Program-made: the position numbers and the translations under genes
DNA from: an uncultured Rikenellaceae bacterium
Lineage (GTDB): Bacteria > Bacteroidota > Bacteroidia > Bacteroidales > Rikenellaceae
Direction of reading: 5' to 3'
Length of the DNA: 12,095 nucleotides
NCBI GenBank assembly: GCA_947176715.1
Contig: CAMWRR010000024.1
Coordinates: forward strand, 1-12,095
Part shown: in pieces, positions 1-6,255 of the stretch
How positions within the stretch are numbered: position 1 is the stretch's first letter
Layout: every line of letters starts with the position of its first letter
The notes under the pieces: generated by a model
The model's database searches: none
What the model was told of the DNA's origin: nothing
The model's input: the letters and a program-made list of their open reading frames with translations, nothing else

Positions 1-254
1 CCATAATAGAGGCCCTCAACTCCGGCACCCCCATGATAACCACCAAAGGGGGCGTCTTCGGCGAGACTGGCGGCGACGCATGCCTATACGTCGGCCCTTA
101 CGAGCTCGACGAGATGATAGAGGCCCTGCACAAGGTGCTCGACGACAAACAGACCCGACAGGAGATGAGAGAGACAGGATACAGATGGGTGGAACGCTTC
201 CGCGACAACGCCGTGGCGGCGAACCTGCGGGATGTTTATCATAAGGTGCTGTAA
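1..254 (+). CDS. Glycosyltransferase family 4, C-terminal fragment (partial at window edge)
   Basis: The frame is open from the window's left edge and ends with TAA at 252-254, leaving 83 visible residues. The segment IIEALNSGTP followed by VFGETGGDACLYVGPYELDEM matches the end of the nucleotide-sugar-binding domain of GT4 (GT-B fold) enzymes. There the Glu of 'EAL' is the second Glu of the EX7E motif, and 'GDACLYV.PY' is the usual strand and loop before the last helices. The rest (ALHKVLDDKQTRQEM...YRWVERFRDNAVAANLRDVY) fits the amphipathic C-terminal helices with the typical YxW..F pattern. Such enzymes transfer sugars from activated donors to glycans, lipids or capsule intermediates in the cytoplasm. 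Donor and acceptor cannot be told from this fragment. The first ATG inside it (position 33) is not the gene's start, because the family motif continues upstream of it. Confidence 0.85.
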   Translation, partial: IIEALNSGTPMITTKGGVFGETGGDACLYVGPYELDEMIEALHKVLDDKQTRQEMRETGYRWVERFRDNAVAANLRDVYHKVL

Positions 255-452
255 CCGCCCTGCCTTCGGCCATGCGCCGCAACGCCGCACCATGACGGAG
301 GAGGCGCACCACGGTTCGACTTTTACGCACAGCGGAGGTCGGGACAAATAAATCGGATAAAAATTTCACCGTATAATAATAATTACTATCTTTGTAAGAT
401 AGTTTCGGTTTCTAATCGGAGTTGTAACAACAATCAAAACTACAAATAAGCA
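255..452. other. Intergenic spacer with epimerase-operon promoter
   Basis: This 198-base spacer lies between the glycosyltransferase stop and the epimerase start. The first ~100 bases are GC-rich, show no convincing gene on either strand and contain no clear terminator with a T-run. The last ~90 bases turn AT-rich and hold the promoter listed separately. Small open frames here on the minus strand have no recognisable protein character. Confidence 0.6.
364..394 (+). promoter_or_regulatory. Bacteroidetes-type promoter of the methylmalonyl-CoA decarboxylase operon
   Basis: TATCTTTG at 387-394 is an exact match to the Bacteroidetes -7 consensus TAnnTTTG. TTTC at 364-367, 19 bp upstream, is a one-mismatch -33 element (consensus TTTG). 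The predicted start of transcription is near 400, giving a leader of about 50 nt before the ATG at 453. The surrounding DNA is AT-rich, in contrast to the flanking genes. Confidence 0.65.
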
Positions 453-863
453 ATGGAAATTTCACACATCGAACACATCGGCATCGCGGTCGAAAGTCTC
501 GAAGCCGCCATCCCGTTCTACGAACAGGTTCTGGGTCTGAAATGCTACAGTATCGAGGAGGTCGCCGACCAGAAGGTCAAGACCGCCTTCTTCATGGTGG
601 GCCACACCAAGATAGAGCTTCTGGAGGCTACCTCTCCCGACAGCTCTATAGCCAAGTTCATCGAGAAGAAAGGCCCCGGTATGCACCACATGGCTTTCGC
701 TGTCAAGAACATAGAGGGCGCGTTGGAAGAGGCTCAGGAGAAGGGCGTGAAACTTATCGACGCAGCTCCCCGCGGCGGCGCCGAGGGATTGAGCATAGCG
801 TTCCTCCACCCCAAGAGCACCAACAGCGTGCTCACGGAGCTTTGCGAAGATAAAAACAAATAA
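453..863 (+). CDS. mce: Methylmalonyl-CoA epimerase (VOC superfamily)
   Basis: This 136-residue protein has the usual family length and interconverts (2R)- and (2S)-methylmalonyl-CoA. It thereby links the B12-dependent mutase to the decarboxylase encoded downstream. Two VOC beta-alpha-beta-beta-beta modules are visible. The first begins HIEHIGIAVESLEAAIPFYE and holds metal-ligand candidates H8 and E55 (in KIELLEA). The second begins KGPGMHHMAFAVKNIEGAL (candidate ligand H78 or H79) and ends FLHPKSTNSVLTELCE, where E129 is the expected last ligand. The HxxHxGIAV start, GPGxHH and FLHPKS motifs are typical of the epimerase rather than of glyoxalase I. The ATG at 453 places the first motif right at the N-terminus, as in homologues. 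It is the first gene of the operon behind the promoter at 364-394. No strong Shine-Dalgarno sequence precedes it, which is usual in this phylum. Confidence 0.95.
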   Translation: MEISHIEHIGIAVESLEAAIPFYEQVLGLKCYSIEEVADQKVKTAFFMVGHTKIELLEATSPDSSIAKFIEKKGPGMHHMAFAVKNIEGALEEAQEKGVKLIDAAPRGGAEGLSIAFLHPKSTNSVLTELCEDKNK

Positions 864-873
864 TAATCACCCG

Positions 874-911
874 AAGCCCCTCCGGACACAGGGCGGGGCT
901 TTCTATCTTTT
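874..911 (+). terminator. Hairpin with T-rich tail between mce and mmdA (partial terminator or attenuator)
   Basis: AAGCCCC (874-880) pairs with GGGGCTT (895-901) around a 14-nt loop and is followed by TCTATCTTTTT. The stem is only 7 bp and the T-tract is interrupted, so it may be a leaky terminator that lowers decarboxylase transcription relative to epimerase, or an mRNA-stabilising stem. No good promoter was found between it and mmdA (TATCTTTT at 904-911 is one base off the -7 consensus, without a -33 partner), so readthrough is the likely route. Confidence 0.45.
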
Positions 912-926
912 TAAAACACCAACACT

Positions 927-2489
927 ATGAGTGCCAACACAGACAAGATAAAACATCTGATAGAGCTTCGTGAAGAGGCCAAGAGAGGCGGCGGCGAAAA
1001 ACGTATCGAATCGCAACACGCCAAAGGCAAGCTGACGGCCCGCGAACGCATCGAGATACTTCTCGACGAGGGTTCGTTCGAGGAGTTCGACATGTTCGTA
1101 AAACACCGTTGCACCAACTTCGGCATCGACAAAGAGAACTACTACGGCGACGGTGTCGTTACCGGCTACGGTACCATCGACGGCCGTCTGGTATACATAT
1201 TCGCACAGGACTTCACCGTATTCGGCGGCTCCCTCTCGGAGACCCTCGCAGCCAAGATATGCAAGGTGATGGATATGGCCATGAAGAACGGCGCACCCCT
1301 TATCGGCATCAACGACTCGGGAGGAGCGCGCATACAGGAGGGTGTCAACAGCCTTGCCGGCTATTCGGAGATATTCCAGCGTAACATCCTCGCATCGGGC
1401 GTAGTGCCCCAGATATCGGCCATCTTCGGCCCCTGCGCCGGCGGTGCGGTATACTCTCCCGCCCTCACCGACTTCATCATAATGAGCAAGGGCACCAGCT
1501 ACATGTTCGTGACAGGTCCCAAGGTGGTCAAGACAGTGACGGGCGAGACCGTAACTCAGGAACAGCTCGGCGGCGCATCCGTACACTCGACCAAATCGGG
1601 TGTGGCCCACTTCGTGGTAGACGACGAGAACGAGGGTATGACGCTCATACGCAAACTTTTGAGCTACATCCCCCAGAACAACCTTGAAGATGCCCCCTTG
1701 AGCGTATGCACCGACGCGATCGACCGTCTGGAAGACACTCTCAACGAGATCATCCCCGACAACCCCAACAAACCCTACGACGTGTTGGACGTGATAGCGG
1801 CCATTGTCGACAACGGCGAGTATCTCGAATCGCAGAAGTTCTTCGCCCCCAACGTCATAACCTGCTTCGCGCGCTTCAACGGCCAGTCGGTGGGTATAAT
1901 CGCCAACCAGCCCAAATATCTGGCAGGCGTGCTCGACATCAACGCCTCTCGTAAGGCTGCCCGCTTCATACGTTTCTGCGACGCGTTCAACATACCCATC
2001 GTTACGCTCGAGGACGTACCCGGCTTCCTGCCCGGCACAGGTCAGGAGTACGGCGGCATCATCCTCCACGGCGCCAAGCTGCTCTTCGCTTATTGCGAGG
2101 CTACGGTGCCCAAGGTGACCGTTATTCTGCGCAAGGCTTACGGCGGCGCATATTGCGTGATGAGCCCCAAGAACCTGCGCGGCGACATCAACTACTCATG
2201 GCCCACCGGCGAGATTGCGGTGATGGGACCCAGCGGCGCGATAGAGGTGCTCTACGCCAAGGAGCTAAAAGCTATAGAGGACCCCGAGGCAAAAGCCAAA
2301 TTCGTGGCGGAGAAGGAGCAGGAGTACAGGGACGCTTTCGCCAACCCCTACAATGCGGCAAAATACGGCTACATCGACGATGTGATAGAGCCGCGCAACA
2401 CCCGCTTCCGCATCATACGCGCGCTTCAGTCGCTGGCCACCAAGAAGCTGGTCAACCCGGCCAAGAAGCACTCCAACATTCCTTTGTAG
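927..2489 (+). CDS. mmdA: Methylmalonyl-CoA decarboxylase carboxyltransferase (alpha) subunit / propionyl-CoA carboxylase beta-type
   Basis: A 520-residue biotin-dependent carboxyltransferase of normal family length, with two crotonase-fold halves. In the pump it moves the carboxyl group of methylmalonyl-CoA to carrier-bound biotin, releasing propionyl-CoA. Visible motifs are YGDGVVTGYG and FAQDFTVFGGSL near the acyl-CoA site, DSGGARIQEG from D130, and the first oxyanion-hole loop GPCAGGAVYSPAL from G168. The second-half biotin/oxyanion loop is RKAYGGAYCVM around K403, and the C-terminus KKHSNIPL is typical of the family. The protein alone cannot separate decarboxylase from carboxylase. The downstream OadG-like, biotin carrier and OadB genes, and the lack of a biotin carboxylase gene, favour the Na+-translocating decarboxylase. 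The ATG at 927 follows a short leader after the 874-911 hairpin. The next gene begins 22 nt after its stop. Confidence 0.95.
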   Translation: MSANTDKIKHLIELREEAKRGGGEKRIESQHAKGKLTARERIEILLDEGSFEEFDMFVKHRCTNFGIDKENYYGDGVVTGYGTIDGRLVYIFAQDFTVFGGSLSETLAAKICKVMDMAMKNGAPLIGINDSGGARIQEGVNSLAGYSEIFQRNILASGVVPQISAIFGPCAGGAVYSPALTDFIIMSKGTSYMFVTGPKVVKTVTGETVTQEQLGGASVHSTKSGVAHFVVDDENEGMTLIRKLLSYIPQNNLEDAPLSVCTDAIDRLEDTLNEIIPDNPNKPYDVLDVIAAIVDNGEYLESQKFFAPNVITCFARFNGQSVGIIANQPKYLAGVLDINASRKAARFIRFCDAFNIPIVTLEDVPGFLPGTGQEYGGIILHGAKLLFAYCEATVPKVTVILRKAYGGAYCVMSPKNLRGDINYSWPTGEIAVMGPSGAIEVLYAKELKAIEDPEAKAKFVAEKEQEYRDAFANPYNAAKYGYIDDVIEPRNTRFRIIRALQSLATKKLVNPAKKHSNIPL

Positions 2490-2511
2490 CATAACGGACA
2501 AAATTTCAACG

Positions 2512-3429
2512 ATGAAAGAAAGATTAAGTAAAATCGCGGCCGTTGTAGCTTTCGGACTGTTGGCTGTGCCCTGTCTCGCACAGAGCCTCAAAGATGTGCG
2601 CATCAACGAGGTGCTCGTCAAGAACGAGAACAGCTACATGGACGACTACGGCCAGCGCAACGGTTGGATAGAGCTATTCAACAGCGGCTATTCAAACGTC
2701 AACATAGCGGGGTGCTACCTCTCGGTGGACCCGTCGAACCCCGCCGCTACCTATAAGATTCCCAAGAACGACCCCCGCACCGTGATACCCCCTCAGGGTT
2801 ACGTGGTGTTCTTCGCGGACGGCTCCGCCGACAAGGGTACGTTCTACACCAACTTCACCCTCGACAAGACGGGCGAGATATACCTTCTCGACGCCGGCAA
2901 GCACGAGAGCGACAAGGTGACCTACGACCTCTCGGCCATGACACCCGACATATCCATCGGCTACATGACATTCGACCAGAACGAGGGGTTGGCGTGGGGC
3001 AATCTGCCGGCAACCACTCCGGGCTCTACCAACGAGGTATACGAGATAGTTCCCCGTTCGGAGATATTCCGCGAGCACGACCCCAGCGGCTTCATAATGA
3101 CCATCACCGCCATGACGGTGGTATTCTCGGCCCTCATGTTGCTCTTCCTATGCTTCAAGGCCGTGGGTAACATACTCATGCGCGTGGATGCCAACAAGAA
3201 CGCCAAGGCCTCAGGTACGGCTCCGGTGCGTCAGACGGCGGCACAGCTCAACAAGGAGGCCATCTCCGGCGAGGTCATAGCGGCCATAGCCACCACCATA
3301 CGCCTCTTCGAGGAGGACCTGCACGACAAAGAGTCGGAGGTGATAACCATCAACCGCGTGGCACGCACCTACTCGCCGTGGAGCTCCAAGATTTACGGTA
3401 TCAACAACCAGCCCGTAAGAAAAAGGTAG
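2512..3429 (+). CDS. Lamin-tail domain/OadG-like fusion, gamma-type subunit of the Na+-pumping decarboxylase
   Basis: A 305-residue membrane protein with an unusual layout. Residues 1-23 form a signal peptide (hydrophobic core AAVVAFGLLAVP, likely cleavage after CLA). Residues ~25-176 read as a lamin-tail domain, an Ig-like fold: INEVLVKN at 31-38, D..GQRNGWIELFN ending at residue 57, beta-rich middle, and closing TPGSTNEVYEI. One membrane helix follows at about 194-215 (FIMTITAMTVVFSALMLLFL). The ~90-residue cytoplasmic tail has the GEVIAAIATTIRLFEE segment resembling OadG/MmdD gamma subunits and ends YSPWSSKIYGINNQP. OadG-type subunits normally assemble the carboxyltransferase with the membrane pump, and its position between mmdA and the biotin carrier gene is where a gamma/delta subunit belongs. 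The N-terminal domain would lie in the periplasm. What it binds there is not evident. Standard OadG proteins are much shorter (roughly 80-120 residues). Confidence 0.8.
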   Translation: MKERLSKIAAVVAFGLLAVPCLAQSLKDVRINEVLVKNENSYMDDYGQRNGWIELFNSGYSNVNIAGCYLSVDPSNPAATYKIPKNDPRTVIPPQGYVVFFADGSADKGTFYTNFTLDKTGEIYLLDAGKHESDKVTYDLSAMTPDISIGYMTFDQNEGLAWGNLPATTPGSTNEVYEIVPRSEIFREHDPSGFIMTITAMTVVFSALMLLFLCFKAVGNILMRVDANKNAKASGTAPVRQTAAQLNKEAISGEVIAAIATTIRLFEEDLHDKESEVITINRVARTYSPWSSKIYGINNQPVRKR

Positions 3430-3495
3430 CCTCTTAGGGCATGACGGCCCGACGAGAAGGTCTACCGAAAGTTAACAAATAACGACTTACTCAAA

Positions 3496-3933
3496 ATGAA
3501 AGAATATAAACTTACAATCAACGGCAACGAATATGTCACCTCTATAAGCGTAGAGGACGGTATAGCCAACGTTACTGTCAACGGGCAGGAGTACAAGAAC
3601 ATAGCCGTAGAGGGCATGATAAAGAAGAACAAGTCTATGCCCCATGTCGCGCCGCGTCCCGTAGCTCAGGCCGAGGCCGCACCCGTAGCGGCACCGCGTC
3701 CCGCATCGACAGGCGGCGCCGGCAACGCAATCAAGTCGCCGCTTCCCGGCGTGGTGCTCGACGTATTCGTCAAAGAGGGCGATGCCGTCAAGACCGGACA
3801 ACGCCTCATGCTCCTCGAAGCCATGAAGATGGAGAACAACATCGAGAGCGACAGAGACGGCGTAGTCAAATCTATCGTAGCCCGCAAAGGCGACTCTGTG
3901 CTGGAGGGCGATACCTTAATCACAATAGAATAA
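3496..3933 (+). CDS. mmdC: Biotin carboxyl carrier protein of methylmalonyl-CoA decarboxylase
   Basis: This 145-residue protein carries the biotin that shuttles CO2 from the carboxyltransferase to the membrane pump. Residues 1-47 are a beta-rich N-terminal region (YKLTINGNEYVTSI...VTVNGQEYKNI), as in the tail of oxaloacetate/pyruvate carboxylase-type carriers. Residues ~48-77 are an Ala/Pro-rich flexible linker. Residues 78-145 form the biotinyl/lipoyl domain, with the biotinylation motif EAMKM and the acceptor lysine at K111, 34 residues before the C-terminus as expected. The domain opens with the usual SPLPGVVLDVFVKEGDAV. The spacer before it (66 nt) has only a 4-bp hairpin (GGGC 3437-3440 / GCCC 3447-3450), so transcription probably continues from upstream. 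The pump gene starts 4 nt after its stop, suggesting translational coupling. Confidence 0.93.
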   Translation: MKEYKLTINGNEYVTSISVEDGIANVTVNGQEYKNIAVEGMIKKNKSMPHVAPRPVAQAEAAPVAAPRPASTGGAGNAIKSPLPGVVLDVFVKEGDAVKTGQRLMLLEAMKMENNIESDRDGVVKSIVARKGDSVLEGDTLITIE

Positions 3934-3937
3934 CGAG

Positions 3938-5098
3938 ATGGCAGAACATAACTTTTTCCAGTTCTTAGGCGAAAACCTCGTGGAGTTCGCCAAGTTCACG
4001 GGGTTCGCCAATGTGGAATACGGGCATATCATCATGATATTGATAGGTCTGTTCTTCATATACTTGGCAATATTCAAGAAGTTCGAGCCCATGCTCCTTT
4101 TGCCGATAGGTTTCGGTATGATCGTGGGCAACATCCCCTTCTACCCCGGTTTGCAGATAGGTGTCTACGAAGACGGTTCGGTGCTCAACTACCTATACTT
4201 CGGTGTGTTGAAAGGTATCTACCCGCCCCTCATATTCCTCGGGATAGGTGCCATGACCGACTTCTCGGCCCTCATATCCAACCCTAAGCTCATGCTGGTA
4301 GGTGCGGCGGCCCAGTTCGGCATATTCGGAGCCTACATGCTGGCCCTCGCCTTGGGCTTCACCGCTTCGGAGGCCGGTGCCATAGGTATCATCGGCGGTG
4401 CCGACGGTCCCACGGCCATATTCCTGTCGAGCAAGCTGGCCCCGGACCTCATGGGTGCCATAGCGGTGTCGGCATACTCTTACATGGCGTTGGTGCCTGT
4501 GATACAGCCCCCCATCATGAAGCTGTTCACCACACAGAAAGAGCGACTCATCAAGATGCGTCCGCCCCGCATGGTCTCTACCACGGAGAAGATCATCTTC
4601 CCGGTGATAGGTATTCTGCTCACCTGCTTCCTCGTGCCGTCGGGTCTGCCCCTTCTGGGTATGCTCTTCTTCGGTAACCTGCTCAAGGAGAGCGGTGTGA
4701 CACGTCGTCTGGCCACCACGGCGAGCGGCCCTCTCATCGACATAGTGACGATACTCATCGGCCTTACCGTGGGTGCATCTACACAGGCCACCACGTTCCT
4801 AACCGTCAAGAGTGTCGGTATCTTCGCACTCGGCGCGCTCTCGTTCGTGATAGCAACCTCGGCAGGCGTACTCTTCGTTAAGTTCTTCAACCTCTTCCTC
4901 AAAGAGGGCAACAAGATCAACCCCCTCATCGGTAACGCAGGCGTATCGGCTGTGCCCGACGCGGCGAGGGTTTCGCAAGAGGTCGGACTCAAATACGACA
5001 AGAGCAACTATCTGCTCATGCACGCAATGGGTCCCAACGTAGCCGGTGTCATCGGCTCGGCTGTGGCGGCGGGTATACTTCTCGGCTTCCTGAGCTAA
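3938..5098 (+). CDS. mmdB: Sodium ion-translocating decarboxylase beta subunit (OadB/MmdB/GcdB family)
   Basis: A 386-residue multi-pass membrane protein that decarboxylates carboxybiotin and couples this to Na+ export. About nine or ten hydrophobic segments run through the protein. The family signature GGADGPTAIFLSSKLAPDL places the key aspartate at D156, corresponding to the essential Asp of the characterised OadB GxxDGPT motif. It is followed by AYSYMALVPVIQPPIMKLFTTQKER. The second conserved block NPLIGNAGVSAVPDAARVSQ carries D341, and the C-terminus HAMGPNVAGVIGSAVAAG is also typical. It is the last gene of the operon. Its final codons and stop lie inside the left arm of the long hairpin at 5080-5176, so the transcript end is built partly from coding sequence. 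The family covers oxaloacetate, glutaconyl-CoA and malonate pumps; methylmalonyl-CoA is inferred from mce and mmdA. Confidence 0.95.
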   Translation: MAEHNFFQFLGENLVEFAKFTGFANVEYGHIIMILIGLFFIYLAIFKKFEPMLLLPIGFGMIVGNIPFYPGLQIGVYEDGSVLNYLYFGVLKGIYPPLIFLGIGAMTDFSALISNPKLMLVGAAAQFGIFGAYMLALALGFTASEAGAIGIIGGADGPTAIFLSSKLAPDLMGAIAVSAYSYMALVPVIQPPIMKLFTTQKERLIKMRPPRMVSTTEKIIFPVIGILLTCFLVPSGLPLLGMLFFGNLLKESGVTRRLATTASGPLIDIVTILIGLTVGASTQATTFLTVKSVGIFALGALSFVIATSAGVLFVKFFNLFLKEGNKINPLIGNAGVSAVPDAARVSQEVGLKYDKSNYLLMHAMGPNVAGVIGSAVAAGILLGFLS

Positions 5099-5176
5099 GG
5101 TTCACACATGGAAAAAAGGCTGTTCTATTTCGGAACAGCCTTTTTTATGTGTGAACCTTGGCTCAGGAAGCCGAGA
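5080..5176. terminator. Very long near-perfect hairpin terminating the decarboxylase operon
   Basis: The inner stem AAAAAAGGCTGTTC (5112-5125) pairs perfectly with 5133-5146 around a 7-nt loop and gives a classic A-run/stem/T-run terminator that can work in both directions. After a 2-nt bulge (GG, 5110-5111) the pairing continues for 30 more base pairs: 5080-5109 with 5147-5176, all Watson-Crick except one T-G wobble (5096/5160). The total is 44 pairs. The outer left arm includes the last five sense codons and the stop of the pump gene, so the right arm is an inverted copy of the gene's end. A terminator needs only the inner part. Confidence 0.9.
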
Positions 5177-5436
5177 GAGACCCTCCGGGGGCCCTTCCGG
5201 GGGAGGTACTTTGTCACTCGACAAAGTACCCAAAACGAGGGGGCACAGCCCCTTTTGAGAAACTCCATATAAGGTTAGGCCGAAAGAGATTCGGGTGGGC
5301 ACATTGTGTCGGAGGAAGCGGCTTTTGAAGTTTATCGGTCTGAATTACATGTGATTATATTTAAATCACGGCTTCACATAACGAAGGCATGAATTAAATC
5401 GGTTAATTCTATTATCGGGGAGTAAGACAAAGCCTG
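5177..5436. other. Convergent intergenic spacer with clustered palindromes, no gene seen
   Basis: This 260-base stretch lies between the 3' ends of the pump gene (+) and the thioesterase gene (-). The left third (to ~5260) is GC-rich and packed with inverted repeats, listed separately. The remainder becomes AT-rich and contains three weaker palindromes: CCGAA/TTCGG (5280-5284/5290-5294), GTGATT/AATCAC (5351-5356/5364-5369) and GAATTAA/TTAATTC (5391-5397/5403-5409). No open frame here has protein character, and no second terminator with a T-run facing the thioesterase was found. Confidence 0.6.
5182..5252. repeat. Cluster of three adjacent inverted repeats (possible intergenic palindromic unit)
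   Basis: Three palindromes lie head to tail. The first is CCTCC (5182-5186) with GGAGG (5202-5206), enclosing the direct repeat TCCGGGGG twice (5185-5192 and 5196-5203). The second is the perfect 11-bp stem GGTACTTTGTC (5205-5215) with GACAAAGTACC (5220-5230) and a 4-nt loop. The third is GGGGC (5240-5244) with GCCCC (5248-5252), flanked by A- and T-runs. This density suggests a REP/BIME-like intergenic element or a small structured RNA. Whether it recurs elsewhere in the genome cannot be seen here. Confidence 0.55.
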
Positions 5437-6144
5437 TCAGAACGGTGAGCTTATTCCCGCCAACATCACAGTGGTGTCGGAGACTACCGCGAAGAGGGCA
5501 TCTTCATCGCTCTCGTCGAGTCGCAGGGCAAGCGTCTGGCCGTATCGCGACTCTCTTATGAAGTTGGCGTCGAGACGTCTGATTATGCGGCTCTTCAGCT
5601 TGTCTATGTCCAACATGTCGAACATCCATGCTATGTAACGCGTAGTGTTGGTGTGTCCGTTGAAATCTATGTCGGAGTATCGCACCCGATGGCTCTCCTC
5701 TGTCGAGTAGGAGGCGGCGGGGCGTAGCTTCCGCGGACGCTCTATGCCTATTTGTCGTGGCTCCGTAGCGCAGTCGAGCCAGTCGAGCGACACGAGCGAA
5801 CGCGTGGTGCGGTTTATGACCGACCACTGTGTAGTGGCGCGCGCCGTAACGTTACCGTCGCTGTCGCGCACCTCGTGGTGACGTGTGGTGAATATCCGGT
5901 CGAGCGACTCCACCCATGTGGCAATGGAGAACGACTCGTGCTCCGCAAGGGGACGCTCCGTCTCCACGGCCAGACGCGACAGCACCCACGTGGCGTCGCG
6001 CTTTCCGAGGTCGCGCACCCCGAATCCGCGAGAGTCGGCATCCTCGCCGGCGCTCTGCAATATGTAGTCGCACAAGGCCACCGTGGTCATGCGTCCGGTG
6101 AAATCGACATCTTTGGGGTGTACCTTATAATTACATGTAAGCAT
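5437..6144 (-). CDS. Acyl-ACP thioesterase (FatA/FatB-like, double hotdog fold)
   Basis: The protein hydrolyses acyl-ACP to free fatty acid and ACP, ending or diverting fatty-acid synthesis in the cytoplasm. Two hotdog domains are visible. The N-terminal one begins NYKVHPKDVDFTGRM and includes ATWVLSRLAVETERPLAEHESFSIATWVES, the typical 'W..R...' substrate-groove segment. The C-terminal one starts HRVRYSDIDFNGHTNTTRYIAWMFD. Numbered from the ATG at 6144 (235 residues), D160-x-N162-x-H164 matches the plant DxNxH catalytic block. Where plant enzymes have Cys in 'EYRREC', this one reads NFIRES (E198, S199), as expected for bacterial members. A start 15 codons upstream (6189) is possible, but it would add a hydrophobic stretch (MTILVAVLVFLKIS) and would sit only about 5 nt beyond the glyA terminator's T-run, so 6144 is preferred. 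No clear promoter of its own was found. Confidence 0.85.
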   Translation of the reverse strand: MLTCNYKVHPKDVDFTGRMTTVALCDYILQSAGEDADSRGFGVRDLGKRDATWVLSRLAVETERPLAEHESFSIATWVESLDRIFTTRHHEVRDSDGNVTARATTQWSVINRTTRSLVSLDWLDCATEPRQIGIERPRKLRPAASYSTEESHRVRYSDIDFNGHTNTTRYIAWMFDMLDIDKLKSRIIRRLDANFIRESRYGQTLALRLDESDEDALFAVVSDTTVMLAGISSPF

Positions 6145-6194
6145 ATCCGATATTTTCAAGAAGACAAGAACAGCGACCAAAATCGTCATCCCGT

Positions 6195-6230
6195 AAAAAA
6201 ACGAAACGGCCGGACAAACCCGCCCGGCCG
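6195..6230 (-). terminator. Rho-independent terminator of glyA
   Basis: Read on the minus strand, CGGCCGG pairs with CCGGCCG (6224-6230 with 6207-6213) around a 10-nt loop and is followed by TTTCG and a run of seven T (6201-6195). It begins 25 nt after the glyA stop. It separates glyA from the thioesterase gene, so the latter depends on readthrough or on a promoter in the ~50 bases before 6144. Confidence 0.85.
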
Positions 6231-6255
6231 CATAAAAGAGACTCCGTCCGCAGAA

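Noticed and set aside
84..347. 87-codon minus-strand frame over the glycosyltransferase end and spacer
   Set aside because: Overlaps a supported gene, has no start context or family resemblance, and no promoter pattern faces it.
903..2069. 388-codon minus-strand open frame opposite mmdA
   Set aside because: It lies wholly antisense to a well-supported carboxyltransferase and its composition is that of a mirror frame.
5351..5409. AT-rich palindromes GTGATT/AATCAC and GAATTAA/TTAATTC considered as operators
   Set aside because: They lie between two convergent 3' ends where no promoter is expected; short palindromes are common in AT-rich DNA.
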